Shown piece after piece: positions 6,753 through 13,791 of a stretch of 18,596 bases of DNA. Made by a program: the position numbers and the translations under genes. The notes under the pieces are model-generated. The model had not been told where the DNA came from, did not search any database, and was given only the letters and a program-made list of their open reading frames with translations. Position 1 is the stretch's first letter, and each line of letters opens with the position of its first letter. This stretch comes from JAZFSZ01 sp036446455 (GTDB lineage Bacteria; Pseudomonadota; Gammaproteobacteria; Acidiferrobacterales; JAJDNE01): NCBI GenBank assembly GCA_036446455.1, contig JAZFSZ010000114.1:1-18596 (forward strand), written 5' to 3'.

Positions 6753-7760
6753 TTAGCGATAACCGGCCCGATCCATGACCATTACAGCACGCGCTTGTAA
6801 TTCACCGGCACGGGAAACGTTGAGTATGTCCTGCTTAAAGCTGCCCCAGGCCGCGACCAGAGGGTGGGGTTTTACCGCGGGATTGGCTGGATATTCCATA
6901 TTGCCGTTGGCAAACAACTCCTGTGCCGGCCGCTTAGAAAACCATTCGAGAAATTTGATTGCTGTTTTCGGGTTTGTAGCGTACCGCGTCACGCCGGCAC
7001 CGGAAATATTGATATGGACACCCCGACCCTTTTGATTGGGCCAGTACAGTGCGGCGGCCAAATCCGGTTTCTTTTTCTTTAGCCGGCCATAATAGTAAGT
7101 ATTAACGATACCCACATCACATTGTCCGGCATCGATAGCCTTGATCACCGCACGATCACTGGAAAATACATCCGCTGCTAGATTATCTACCCAGCCACGC
7201 ACAATATTCTCTGTCGCCTTCTCCCCAAGGCGGGCAATCATCATGGCAACCATCGACTGGTTGTATACCTTTTTCGAGGTACGCAGGCACAAGCGGCCCT
7301 TCCATTTTGCTGTCGCCAGATCTTCGTAAGTCGATAATGCCTTCGGCTTAACACGCCGGGTACTGTAAACAATAGTACGGGCGCGTACCGACAGGCCAAA
7401 CCACTGATTGCGGGGATCGCGCAGGTGTGGCGGTATATTGCGTTTGAGGACGCGCGAATTTACCGACCGCAGGACACCTTCCCGCGATGCGCGCCACAGA
7501 TTTCCGGCGTCGACAGTGATCAATAAATCCGCCGGGGTGCTGGAGCCTTCGGCCTTCAACCGTTGTAACAACGGCCCGGCTTTGTCGGTGATAAAACGGA
7601 TGTTGACGCCAGTCTCGGCTTGATAGGCATCAAACAACGGTCGGATCAGTTGCTCGTTTCTTGCTGAGTACACCACCAACTCGTTGTCAGCGGTGGCTAT
7701 AGCAGGCACGGCCCATGCGGCCATGACCAGACAGGTGAATAGTTTATTCAGAATTTTCAT
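6753..7760 (-). CDS. fbpA: Ferric iron ABC transporter periplasmic binding protein (FbpA/IdiA type)
   Basis: Periplasmic protein that captures iron(III) and hands it to FbpB. The 335-aa precursor has a signal peptide of about 24 residues (hydrophobic LFTCLVMAAWAVPAIATA, cleavage probably before DNE). The mature start ELVVYSARNEQLIRPLF is the family signature. Iron-binding tyrosines lie in the YYY run at 222-224 (VNTYYYGRLK). C158 and C214 could form a disulfide. The ribosome site GGGGAGAG is just upstream of the ATG. It sits between the porin gene and fbpB on one strand. No Fur box was seen in the 198-nt gap before it, so control may come from the porin promoter by read-through. Ligand assignment rests on family motifs and context. 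Confidence 0.92.
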   Translation of the reverse strand: MKILNKLFTCLVMAAWAVPAIATADNELVVYSARNEQLIRPLFDAYQAETGVNIRFITDKAGPLLQRLKAEGSSTPADLLITVDAGNLWRASREGVLRSVNSRVLKRNIPPHLRDPRNQWFGLSVRARTIVYSTRRVKPKALSTYEDLATAKWKGRLCLRTSKKVYNQSMVAMMIARLGEKATENIVRGWVDNLAADVFSSDRAVIKAIDAGQCDVGIVNTYYYGRLKKKKPDLAAALYWPNQKGRGVHINISGAGVTRYATNPKTAIKFLEWFSKRPAQELFANGNMEYPANPAVKPHPLVAAWGSFKQDILNVSRAGELQARAVMVMDRAGYR

Positions 7761-7821
7761 ACTCTCCCCTTGGATAAAGTCATTGTAACGCTAACGATAT
7801 GGCTTTCGGTAGCGGATGAGA

Positions 7822-7845
7822 GAGGCTCTGATTATTCAGAGCCTC
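7822..7845. other. Perfect 10-bp hairpin between porin gene and fbpA
   Basis: GAGGCTCTGA (7822-7831) and TCAGAGCCTC (7836-7845) form a perfect stem around a TTAT loop. Neither strand has a U-run after it, so it is not a classic intrinsic terminator. In the porin-fbpA intergenic RNA it could stabilise the porin 3' end or be a processing boundary. A weaker AT-only stem (AAAAATG/CATTTTT, 7892-7912) and a CTGAAAA/TTTTCAG stem (7924-7951) lie nearer the porin stop. Roles are inferred. Confidence 0.5.
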
Positions 7846-7958
7846 CCGTGGCACTCGCATGTGCGACCATTTTTTGCCACAGTAAGCGGCTAAAAATGAA
7901 GATCGCATTTTTCATGTTCGTCTCTGAAAACTCCATGAATGAATTTTTCAGGGTTCTT

Positions 7959-9068
7959 TTAGAATTTCCACGTAAAGCGCATATAGAAATCCCCTCCATC
8001 CTTTTTGCCTACCGCTGTTGTTTGTTTTTCTATCTCAACGCGATTGCGAATGCGCGATTCCAATCGCATGCGTTTATTGATCCGGTACCGGTGACGCAAT
8101 TCCACCAACCGGGTGTTGTTGGGAAAATCGGGGGACAGCAGCCAACCGCCCTGTGCCTCGCCCAGCACCAGACCCAGGCTGTGGCGGGGAGCAAAACCCG
8201 ACCAGTTGAACGAGGTCTGCCACGCCAGCCCACCGGCACGTTCGGTTCCACCAGTATTGATCTCCGATTTCTGCGGCGTGGTCGGCGCGTAACCGGCTTC
8301 CATTCCCAGCAGGAATTTGCTGCTGCCGGCCAGGAACCATTGCCGCGCAGCGCGACCCACCAAGCCGATGTAGTCGGCGCGGTTGCTGCCATCGTAAATC
8401 AGGGCATTCGGAATATACGTCAGATCAATACCGCGTTGACGCCAGGGGCCGGACTTGTCCTTTTTCTCCAGTGCAAAAAATACGGTCGCCGCAGTGCCCG
8501 GGGCCGCGAAGTCCAGCGGTCCGCGGGTCACATTGGTCGAACCCTGGGCGGGATTGTGTTGCAAAATAAAATGGCTGTCCCAACCGGAGACCCCTTTGCG
8601 AGTAACGGCAATACCGTCGGTAAAGTCGATGTCCATATTGGGGCTGTCATTACGGTCCAGGGACTTTTTAGCCACGCCTTCAAGCTCAAACTTGGTCTGC
8701 AGTCGACCGAAACGAATATCGAGATCCGCGGTCCGGTAGCGCAATTGTGCGATATCAAATGTGGACTGGCCGAAACTACGGGCATTGTTGTAGTCGACAA
8801 AGGCGAAGCCGGTGCCCGTCTGGTCGGTGGCATATCGGCCAGCGAAGCGTAACTGACCGCTCCAATAATCGTTTAATGGCGCCTTGAATCCGTAACGCAG
8901 GCGCGCCCGACCCGATCGGTCACTGCTGTGCGTTCCGTCGCGGCGATCGGTCTCAGAACCGTAATAACCGAAGCGGAAATCGCCGCCAGTGGTCAGTGAT
9001 TGGCTGTCGGCAGCCGCAACTGCCAGGGGCAAAAGCCCGCATAACATGATAACTCGTTGAAAATACAT
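7959..9068 (-). CDS. Outer-membrane beta-barrel protein (porin-like), iron-regulated
   Basis: Probable outer-membrane channel. The 369-aa precursor starts with a signal peptide (VIMLCGLLPLAVAAA, cleavage near residue 19-20). It is made of alternating amphipathic strands such as LRYGFKAPLNDYWSGQLRFAGRYA and LVELRHRYRINKRMRLESRIRNRVEI. It ends with FYMRFTWKF, the C-terminal aromatic signal recognised by the Bam machinery. No plug or TonB box is visible, so it is not a siderophore receptor. A Fur box lies inside its promoter, and it precedes fbpA and fbpB, which suggests a role in iron entry; the substrate is inferred. The start at 9068 has GAGG 7 nt upstream and overlaps by one base the stop of a 17-codon upstream ORF. 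Confidence 0.8.
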   Translation of the reverse strand: MYFQRVIMLCGLLPLAVAAADSQSLTTGGDFRFGYYGSETDRRDGTHSSDRSGRARLRYGFKAPLNDYWSGQLRFAGRYATDQTGTGFAFVDYNNARSFGQSTFDIAQLRYRTADLDIRFGRLQTKFELEGVAKKSLDRNDSPNMDIDFTDGIAVTRKGVSGWDSHFILQHNPAQGSTNVTRGPLDFAAPGTAATVFFALEKKDKSGPWRQRGIDLTYIPNALIYDGSNRADYIGLVGRAARQWFLAGSSKFLLGMEAGYAPTTPQKSEINTGGTERAGGLAWQTSFNWSGFAPRHSLGLVLGEAQGGWLLSPDFPNNTRLVELRHRYRINKRMRLESRIRNRVEIEKQTTAVGKKDGGDFYMRFTWKF

Positions 9069-9121
9069 TATAAATCCTCATTAGAAAAACTTATGTCGTA
9101 CAAGAGGGCGGCATTATCCAT
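9068..9121 (-). CDS. Possible 17-aa leader peptide coupled to the porin start
   Basis: An ATG at 9119-9121 opens a reading frame encoding MDNAALLYDISFSNEDL and stops with TAA at 9068-9070. The stop overlaps the porin ATG as TAATG, the usual geometry for translational coupling. A strong ribosome site, GGAGGA, sits 4-5 nt before the start. The ORF lies between the Fur-box promoter and the porin, so it would be on the regulated transcript if initiation occurs upstream of the ribosome site. No signal peptide, metal-binding motif or codon run typical of attenuators is evident. It may be a real micropeptide, a coupling device or chance; no protein evidence is available. Confidence 0.4.
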   Translation of the reverse strand: MDNAALLYDISFSNEDL

Positions 9122-9133
9122 AGAATCCTCCAG

Positions 9134-9162
9134 AATGTAAATGATTCTCATTATTATTACAA
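9134..9162 (-). promoter_or_regulatory. Candidate promoter of the porin-iron locus
   Basis: On the minus strand TTGTAA (9157-9162), a 17-nt spacer and TACATT (9134-9139) each match four of six sigma70 consensus bases. The Fur box fills most of the spacer and reaches into the -10, so bound Fur would exclude RNA polymerase. Initiation about 7 nt after this -10 would fall within the GGAGGA of the small ORF, leaving almost no leader. A start from the alternative TAATAA inside the box would give a normal leader. The exact start is therefore uncertain. Confidence 0.45.
9137..9155. promoter_or_regulatory. Fur box upstream of the porin gene
   Basis: The plus-strand sequence GTAAATGATTCTCATTATT matches the classical 19-bp Fur operator GATAATGATAATCATTATC at 14 positions by direct alignment, including the central ATGAT/TCATTAT dyad. 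It lies 69 nt upstream of the porin start, within the candidate promoter. Iron-loaded Fur would repress here when iron is plentiful. It supports reading the porin, fbpA and fbpB as an iron-starvation locus. Confidence 0.8.
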
Positions 9163-9608
9163 AACGATTCATCAGGAGCGAAAATAATGCAGGAAAATCC
9201 GGTTTTTCCGTCTCTGCAATAGATACGGAGATGACGCATCAACAGGCGCAAGAACAAGGGTGATGTCAGGAAAATAAATAAGCAAAGCTGTGAAGGCCAG
9301 GATGGAACCTCGCTCGCCATTTATTCGGGCAGCGTTTACTTAATTGGCAGTCAAAAAGTCAGTTAAAAAACCGTAGATCACGCCGGGCGAGTCGTTAGCT
9401 TGCCCGGTGCAGTTGTTTTGGTTTTTTCGGGTCAATTTCTCGTTCGTCGGTGAATATTACCGAAATATCTGGGACATGAACTGCTACAGTCGCGCTGACA
9501 AAACAACGCGGTGTTTGTGCCTGTCGCCAGAGCCCGCTTTTATTTTAACCAGTTCACAGTTGTTGTCTCACCGCGAGATAGGTCTTGTGGCACAGAGCAT
9601 AAATTCAA
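9163..9608. other. Gene-free stretch between the Fur promoter and the PhnD-like gene
   Basis: I see no supportable gene in these 446 bases; the open frames that cross it lack family features and ribosome sites. It holds two short inverted repeats: GGAAAA/TTTTCC (9192-9209), and a GC-rich stem CCGGGC/GCCCGG (9383-9388 with 9402-9407) followed after a gap by a T-rich tract on the plus strand. A weak promoter candidate for the downstream gene is TTGTGC (9515-9520), a 17-nt spacer and TTTTAT (9538-9543). An imperfect dyad CGGTGAATATTACCG occurs at 9448-9462. None is decisive. Confidence 0.4.
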
Positions 9609-10421
9609 ATGAAAAAGAGTGTCACGAAACTCATCGCCGCACTGCTGCTATCAGCATGGTTTCCCTTTGCGTCGGCCCAGATTATCTTTAGCGCGCCGCC
9701 CCGGGAAAAACCTGAAGTCGGGAAGCAAATTTACGGACCAATCGCAAAGTACCTGTCCACCGCAATTGGCCAGCAAGTGGTCTACAAACACCCGGGAAAC
9801 TGGACAAACTATAAGAACGCACTTCAACACGACAAATACGATATCGTATTTGACGGTCCGCATTTTGTTTCCTGGCGTATGAGTTACAAAAGACATCGCC
9901 CTCTGGTCACCCTTCCAGGACAACTGTCCTTTGTCGTTGTCGTACGTGCCAACCAGAAACAGTACAAAACACTGGCGAACCTCGCGGGAAAAAGAATTTG
10001 TGGGTTTAATGCTCCAAATCTGGCGACGCTGACAATGTTCAATCAATTTAGACCCCAGGACAGACCTCACCTGGTCAAAATACGCAGCTTTCCCGACGGC
10101 TACCAAAAAATGCGTGCCGGTAAGTGTGACGCGGTAGTCATGCGTGACAGGATGTATTACAAGCTGGATAAAGATGACGGAAGAACGCGTATCGTTTTTC
10201 TCAGCGGTGCATTACCTAACCAGGCTTTTACCGCAGGCAAGCGACTGAGTCGACGCACTCAACGTAAAATTGCCTCGGCACTGGTGAACCCGCGCGCGAA
10301 ATGGGCGACAGCGGCTTTCCATCAAAAATATACTCGAGGCAAGAGCATGATCAAGGTCGAGCCCACTAATTTTGAAGATCTGGATGAACTGCTGTATACC
10401 GTCAAGGGCTTCGGTGGCTAA
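9609..10421 (+). CDS. PhnD-like periplasmic substrate-binding protein (orphan)
   Basis: Periplasmic solute-binding protein of the phosphate/phosphite/phosphonate (PhnD, PF12974-like) type. The 270-aa precursor has a signal peptide of about 23 residues (KKSVTKLIAALLL through FPFASA). Family blocks are FSAPPREKPEVGKQIYGPIA, the DIVFDGPHFVSWR ligand-pocket segment (about 78-90) and SFPDGYQKMRAGKCDAVVMRD. Two cysteines (in RICGF and GKCDA) may form a disulfide. No permease or ATPase gene adjoins it, so it could serve a distant transporter or a sensor, as some members do. The ligand is unknown. The ATG at 9609 is the first in its frame after a TAA at 9600-9602, and the ribosome site is poor. It is divergent from the iron locus and ends at a bidirectional terminator. 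Confidence 0.8.
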   Translation: MKKSVTKLIAALLLSAWFPFASAQIIFSAPPREKPEVGKQIYGPIAKYLSTAIGQQVVYKHPGNWTNYKNALQHDKYDIVFDGPHFVSWRMSYKRHRPLVTLPGQLSFVVVVRANQKQYKTLANLAGKRICGFNAPNLATLTMFNQFRPQDRPHLVKIRSFPDGYQKMRAGKCDAVVMRDRMYYKLDKDDGRTRIVFLSGALPNQAFTAGKRLSRRTQRKIASALVNPRAKWATAAFHQKYTRGKSMIKVEPTNFEDLDELLYTVKGFGG

Positions 10422-10461
10422 CACAGACCAGCATTGAACTTGGCATAGGCTGGCGTATGGT

Positions 10462-10493
10462 CCAAAAGCCGCTCCAGTTGGAGCGGCTTTTGG
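10462..10493. terminator. Bidirectional intrinsic terminator
   Basis: CCAAAAGCCGCTCC and GGAGCGGCTTTTGG form a perfect 14-bp stem around AGTT. The stem carries an A-run at its left and a T-run at its right edge, so it terminates in both directions. It lies in the 78-nt gap between two convergent genes, the PhnD-like gene and the glutaredoxin gene, as expected for a shared terminator. Confidence 0.93.
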
Positions 10494-10499
10494 TGATTA

Positions 10500-10997
10500 T
10501 CATAACAGCTCGTCAGTCTGCCCTTCGCCTTCTTTTTCCAAAGGAGGATACCCGGCGGCATCCAACGCTTGTTCGAGACTCTCCTTTGAATAAGCTGTGA
10601 TGACGTTTTCACCAACGGTGATTGCTGGTACCGTTGTACCATAAATCAGTTCCGTAAATGCTTTGTACAATTTTGCATCGCTAGTAGGATCTTTTTCTTC
10701 GAACGGTATCTCGCGCTTTTGTAACTGTGCCCGGGCATTGTCACAGGGCTTGCATTTCTTGATGGCGTACAGCGTTACTGGATGATTTAGCGCGGCTCGA
10801 TCTCGCGCAATCACTTCATCCGCCGGGTCTTCACCACCGTAGATATCACGCCGCTCTATCGAGCCACCACTAGAGGGTGGCGCTTTCTGATAGGTCACAT
10901 TACCGTGTTCATCGATAATCTTGAACAGTTGCTCTGCATGCGCCGGCATTGTCATAACAACCGACAGGAGCAACACGATGAGTAATCGTTCTGCCAT
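10500..10997 (-). CDS. Exported DUF4124-glutaredoxin fusion protein
   Basis: Predicted periplasmic thiol-redox protein of 165 aa. Residues 1-21 are a signal peptide (LLIVLLLSVVMTMPAHA). Residues about 22-50 (QLFKIIDEHGNVTYQKAPP) form a DUF4124 segment. Residues 73-150 form a glutaredoxin fold: VTLYAIKKCKPCDNARAQL with the CKPC motif (C82, C85), the cis-proline block TVPAITVG (P124) and the helix SKESLEQALDAAGY. The acidic tail has no anchor. GAGG lies about 7 nt before the ATG, inside the end of the SH3 gene, whose stop is one nucleotide away, so the two are translationally coupled. The substrate and reductant are unknown: glutathione is not normally available in the periplasm in large amounts, so it may be thioredoxin-like in practice. 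Confidence 0.82.
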   Translation of the reverse strand: MAERLLIVLLLSVVMTMPAHAEQLFKIIDEHGNVTYQKAPPSSGGSIERRDIYGGEDPADEVIARDRAALNHPVTLYAIKKCKPCDNARAQLQKREIPFEEKDPTSDAKLYKAFTELIYGTTVPAITVGENVITAYSKESLEQALDAAGYPPLEKEGEGQTDELL

Positions 10998-10998
10998 G

Positions 10999-11634
10999 TT
11001 ATATCCTCAAGTACATTCCGCCCATTTTCTTGCGGTTGAGCTCCCTTAACCAGATTACACCCGCAATGAATCCGATAATAAGCATAGCAAATGCGATCAG
11101 GAGCCAAAGCCAGCTGAAATAAAATCCTGACGGCATAGGTGCAACACGGGAGGGCCCTTCCGTTGGCCCCGGGGCTCCTGTCCTGGCGACGTTATCGCTG
11201 GATTCTGTATTATCTTCCGGTGAATCGCCCATGCTCTGCAGTTTTTGCGCCAGGACGCGGGCGCGGGCTTTTCCCTCTCTGGCCGTCTTGCTGGATGCCG
11301 CCAATTTCTGTTTTAGCGTCGTCAGTTCGACGTTGGCCAGCTTGAGCTTGTCCAGGGTGATATCAAGCTTTGCCTTGCCTGGTGCCACATCGACCAGATA
11401 GCGCTCGGCGATCCAGCCTTCGGCGCCGCCGGGTTCGCGCACCAATGCGAAGCCGCCCAACCGCTGCACAACCTCGAGCTCGGTACCGGTGGCAACGCTC
11501 TTCACTGCCGGAAATTCTTTCCCCTGTCCGTCACGAATACTGACAAAAAGCCTGTCCGTTATATAAGCAGTTTCTGCCTGAACAAGTAACGGCAGCAGCG
11601 CCATCCACAGCAAAAACACCATTGAAACCCTCAT
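10999..11634 (-). CDS. SH3-domain protein with C-terminal membrane anchor (TIGR04211/YgiM type)
   Basis: Envelope protein of 211 aa with unknown exact role. A signal peptide (1-20, FLLWMALLPLLVQA) precedes a bacterial SH3 domain (about 22-83, AYITDRLFVSIRDGQGKEF to WIAERYLVDV). A lysine-rich coiled coil follows (about 88-135), then a Pro/Ser/Gly-rich linker and one transmembrane helix (about 173-196) with the basic cap RELNRKK. This order matches the SH3-and-anchor family that includes E. coli YgiM. SH3b domains of this kind often contact peptidoglycan or proteins. A strong ribosome site, AGGAGGGG, lies in the 13-nt gap after prlC. The glutaredoxin gene follows by one base, so the three genes form an operon. 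Confidence 0.85.
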   Translation of the reverse strand: MRVSMVFLLWMALLPLLVQAETAYITDRLFVSIRDGQGKEFPAVKSVATGTELEVVQRLGGFALVREPGGAEGWIAERYLVDVAPGKAKLDITLDKLKLANVELTTLKQKLAASSKTAREGKARARVLAQKLQSMGDSPEDNTESSDNVARTGAPGPTEGPSRVAPMPSGFYFSWLWLLIAFAMLIIGFIAGVIWLRELNRKKMGGMYLRI

Positions 11635-11647
11635 GTCCCCTCCTCTG

Positions 11648-13705
11648 TCAGGCTAGCAGTCCGGCATGACGCAGCAATGCATCTACTTCAGGCTCGCGCC
11701 CACGAAACTCGACGAATAATTCCATCGGTTCGCGCGACCCGCCCTGTTCGAGCACCGTATGTAAAAATTGCTCACCGGTCGACCGGTTAAAGATACCCTG
11801 TTCTTCAAATTTGCTGAAGGCATCAGCAGACAGTACTTCAGCCCATTTGTAACTATAATATCCAGCGGCATAACCCCCGGCAAAAATATGCCCAAAGCTG
11901 TTCTGGAATCGACTGTAGCCCGGTGTCGGTACCACCGCCACCTGCTGTCTGACCGAATCAAGCAACTGCTGAACGGTTTGGTTGCCACCGGGGTCAAACA
12001 CGGTGTGGAGTTTCATATCAAACAGGGCAAATTCCAGTTGCCGCACCAGTTGCATGCCAGATTGAAAATTTTTCGCTGCTTTCAGCTTCTGAATCAAGGA
12101 GCGCGGCAGTGATTCACCGGATTTGTAGTGGGCCGCAATCAGGTCCAGTGCCTCCTGTTGCCAGCACCAGTTCTCCATAAACTGGCTTGGCAGCTCGACC
12201 GCATCCCAGGCGACACCATTGATGCCGGCAACACTGACATAATCCACCTGTGTCAGCATATGGTGCAGACCGTGGCCAAATTCGTGGAACAGGGTGATGA
12301 CTTCATCATGCGTAAACAGGGCTGGTTTGTCTCCCACCGGTGCGGCAAAATTACATACCAGATAAGCCGTCGGCACCTGTATTTCTGAATCGATACACTT
12401 TCGTGAAATGCAATCATCCATCCACGCGCCGCCGCGCTTGTTGCTGCGCGCATATAAATCGAGATAGAAACGACCGCGCACGCTGCCATCGTCCTGCTTG
12501 ATCTGATACACCTTCACGTCCTCATGCCACGTCGCCACCTTATCCAGTGGCGTTACGGTCATGCCATAGAGACGCTGGATGGTCTGAAACATGCCTTTGA
12601 GCACGTGCGCTTCGGGGAAATACGGCCTCAACTCTTCCCCGGAAAAATTGAATTGCTGCTCGCGCAACTTCTCTGTGTAGTACGCAATATCCCATGCTTC
12701 AAGCGATGCGATGCCGTCATGCTGACGGGCAAACTGCGCAAGCGTTGCAAATTCTTTTTCAGCTGCCGGTTTTGATTTTCGCACCAGGTCGTCCAGAAAC
12801 TGCATAACCTGTTCGACATTCGTCGCCATTTTGGTGGCCAGGGAAGTTTCACCATAATTGGTATATCCCAGAAGACGGGCCGCCTGCTTTCGCAATGACA
12901 GCAAATCCATAATAATTTTGCTGTTGTCCCACTGTCCGGCAGTCGGCCCCTGATCACTGGCGCGACAGACATAGGCTTCATACATCTTTGCACGCAGTTT
13001 TCGATCGTCAGCATAAGTCATGAATGCGAGATAGGATGGACCGTCGAGCGTAAAGCACCACCCCGTGAGATCTTTTTCCTTTGCCGCCTGTTGCGCCAAC
13101 TCACAGGCGAACGCGGGTAAACCAGCAAGATTCTTTTTATCCTCAATATGCAGCCGCCAGGCCTGGGTGGCATCGAGCACGTTGTTCTGAAACTCATTGG
13201 CCAGACGCGACAGTTCCTGCTGTATCCCGGTAAAACACTTTTTGTCTTCATCGTTTAACTCGGCACCCGCCAATCGGAAATCACGCAACGTATTACTGAT
13301 TATTTTCTGTTGGGCTGTGTCCAGCTTGTTGAAATCCGCACTCTGCGCAATCTTGTGATAGGCCGCATAGAGACGTTCATCCTGGGCAAGTTCTGTCGAG
13401 TATGCCGTTAACTTCGGCAAACAGGATTCATATTCCCGGCGCAGGTCATCACTGTTCATTACCGCGTTCAGATGCGCTACCGGTGACCACATTCGATGTA
13501 TTTTTTCGTTGTCCTCCTCAAGCGGTTGCACCAGGGTGTTCCAATCCGGCTCTACCGGCTCACTAAGCAGGCCTTCACGCCGAAGTTGCGCAGATGCAAT
13601 CAGATAGTCGAGTGCAGGAGCAACATGCTGCGGCATAATGGCAGCAAAATCAGGCAGTCCGTCAATGTCGAGCAGCGGATTATCAGCGGGGGGAGACAAA
13701 GTCAT
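11648..13705 (-). CDS. prlC: Oligopeptidase A (M3 zinc metallopeptidase)
   Basis: Cytoplasmic metallopeptidase that degrades short peptides, including cleaved signal peptides. At 685 aa it matches the E. coli enzyme (about 680). The zinc site is HEFGH at 474-478 and E504 in AWDAVELPSQFMENW, with the 25-residue spacing of family M3. Other blocks are GRFYLDLYARSNKRGGAWM and the C-terminal FGHIFAGGYAAGYYSYKWAE that contacts substrate. The ATG at 13705 has no good ribosome site, but the N-terminal alignment (NPLLDIDGLPDFAAIMPQHV) supports it. It is the first gene of a three-gene operon and is divergent from srkA. The link to signal peptide turnover is family knowledge; nothing here shows it directly. 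Confidence 0.96.
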   Translation of the reverse strand: MTLSPPADNPLLDIDGLPDFAAIMPQHVAPALDYLIASAQLRREGLLSEPVEPDWNTLVQPLEEDNEKIHRMWSPVAHLNAVMNSDDLRREYESCLPKLTAYSTELAQDERLYAAYHKIAQSADFNKLDTAQQKIISNTLRDFRLAGAELNDEDKKCFTGIQQELSRLANEFQNNVLDATQAWRLHIEDKKNLAGLPAFACELAQQAAKEKDLTGWCFTLDGPSYLAFMTYADDRKLRAKMYEAYVCRASDQGPTAGQWDNSKIIMDLLSLRKQAARLLGYTNYGETSLATKMATNVEQVMQFLDDLVRKSKPAAEKEFATLAQFARQHDGIASLEAWDIAYYTEKLREQQFNFSGEELRPYFPEAHVLKGMFQTIQRLYGMTVTPLDKVATWHEDVKVYQIKQDDGSVRGRFYLDLYARSNKRGGAWMDDCISRKCIDSEIQVPTAYLVCNFAAPVGDKPALFTHDEVITLFHEFGHGLHHMLTQVDYVSVAGINGVAWDAVELPSQFMENWCWQQEALDLIAAHYKSGESLPRSLIQKLKAAKNFQSGMQLVRQLEFALFDMKLHTVFDPGGNQTVQQLLDSVRQQVAVVPTPGYSRFQNSFGHIFAGGYAAGYYSYKWAEVLSADAFSKFEEQGIFNRSTGEQFLHTVLEQGGSREPMELFVEFRGREPEVDALLRHAGLLA

Positions 13706-13791
13706 AGGGTGTCTTTAGGGTGATTGGCAATTGTCTGTCACAATATCGCCGAAGCGTAAAAGCTATCGGGCACAGACACAAGAGAACAAGT
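13706..13791. promoter_or_regulatory. Divergent intergenic region prlC/srkA
   Basis: If srkA begins at the TTG proposed here, 86 bp separate the two divergent starts and must hold both promoters. No strong -35/-10 pair is evident on either strand; weak AT-rich hexamers (for example GATATT on the minus strand near 13744-13749) are the best I can point to. No recognised operator was seen. If srkA began at the GTG 13720 instead, only 14 bp would remain, too few for two promoters. Confidence 0.3.

Noticed and set aside
7770..8852. Long plus-strand open frame (360 aa) opposite the porin
   Set aside because: It is antisense to a gene with signal peptide, barrel strands and C-terminal Phe; it shows no recognisable domain and is rich in rare-looking Arg/Gln/Pro runs.
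9114..9320. Minus-strand open frame of 68 codons across the Fur box
   Set aside because: It reads through the Fur operator and promoter (NNNEN segment), so it would not be on the regulated transcript; no family features.
9381..9430. GC-rich stem with distant T-tract as a terminator
   Set aside because: The T-run begins about 10 nt after the stem and no gene ends upstream on the plus strand.
9407..9691. Plus-strand open frame of 94 codons before the PhnD-like gene
   Set aside because: It runs into the signal peptide of the real gene in another frame and has no ribosome site or recognisable domain.
13720..13791. GTG start for srkA 24 codons upstream
   Set aside because: It would leave 14 bp for two divergent promoters, and the added residues do not resemble SrkA N-termini; kept as an alternative only.
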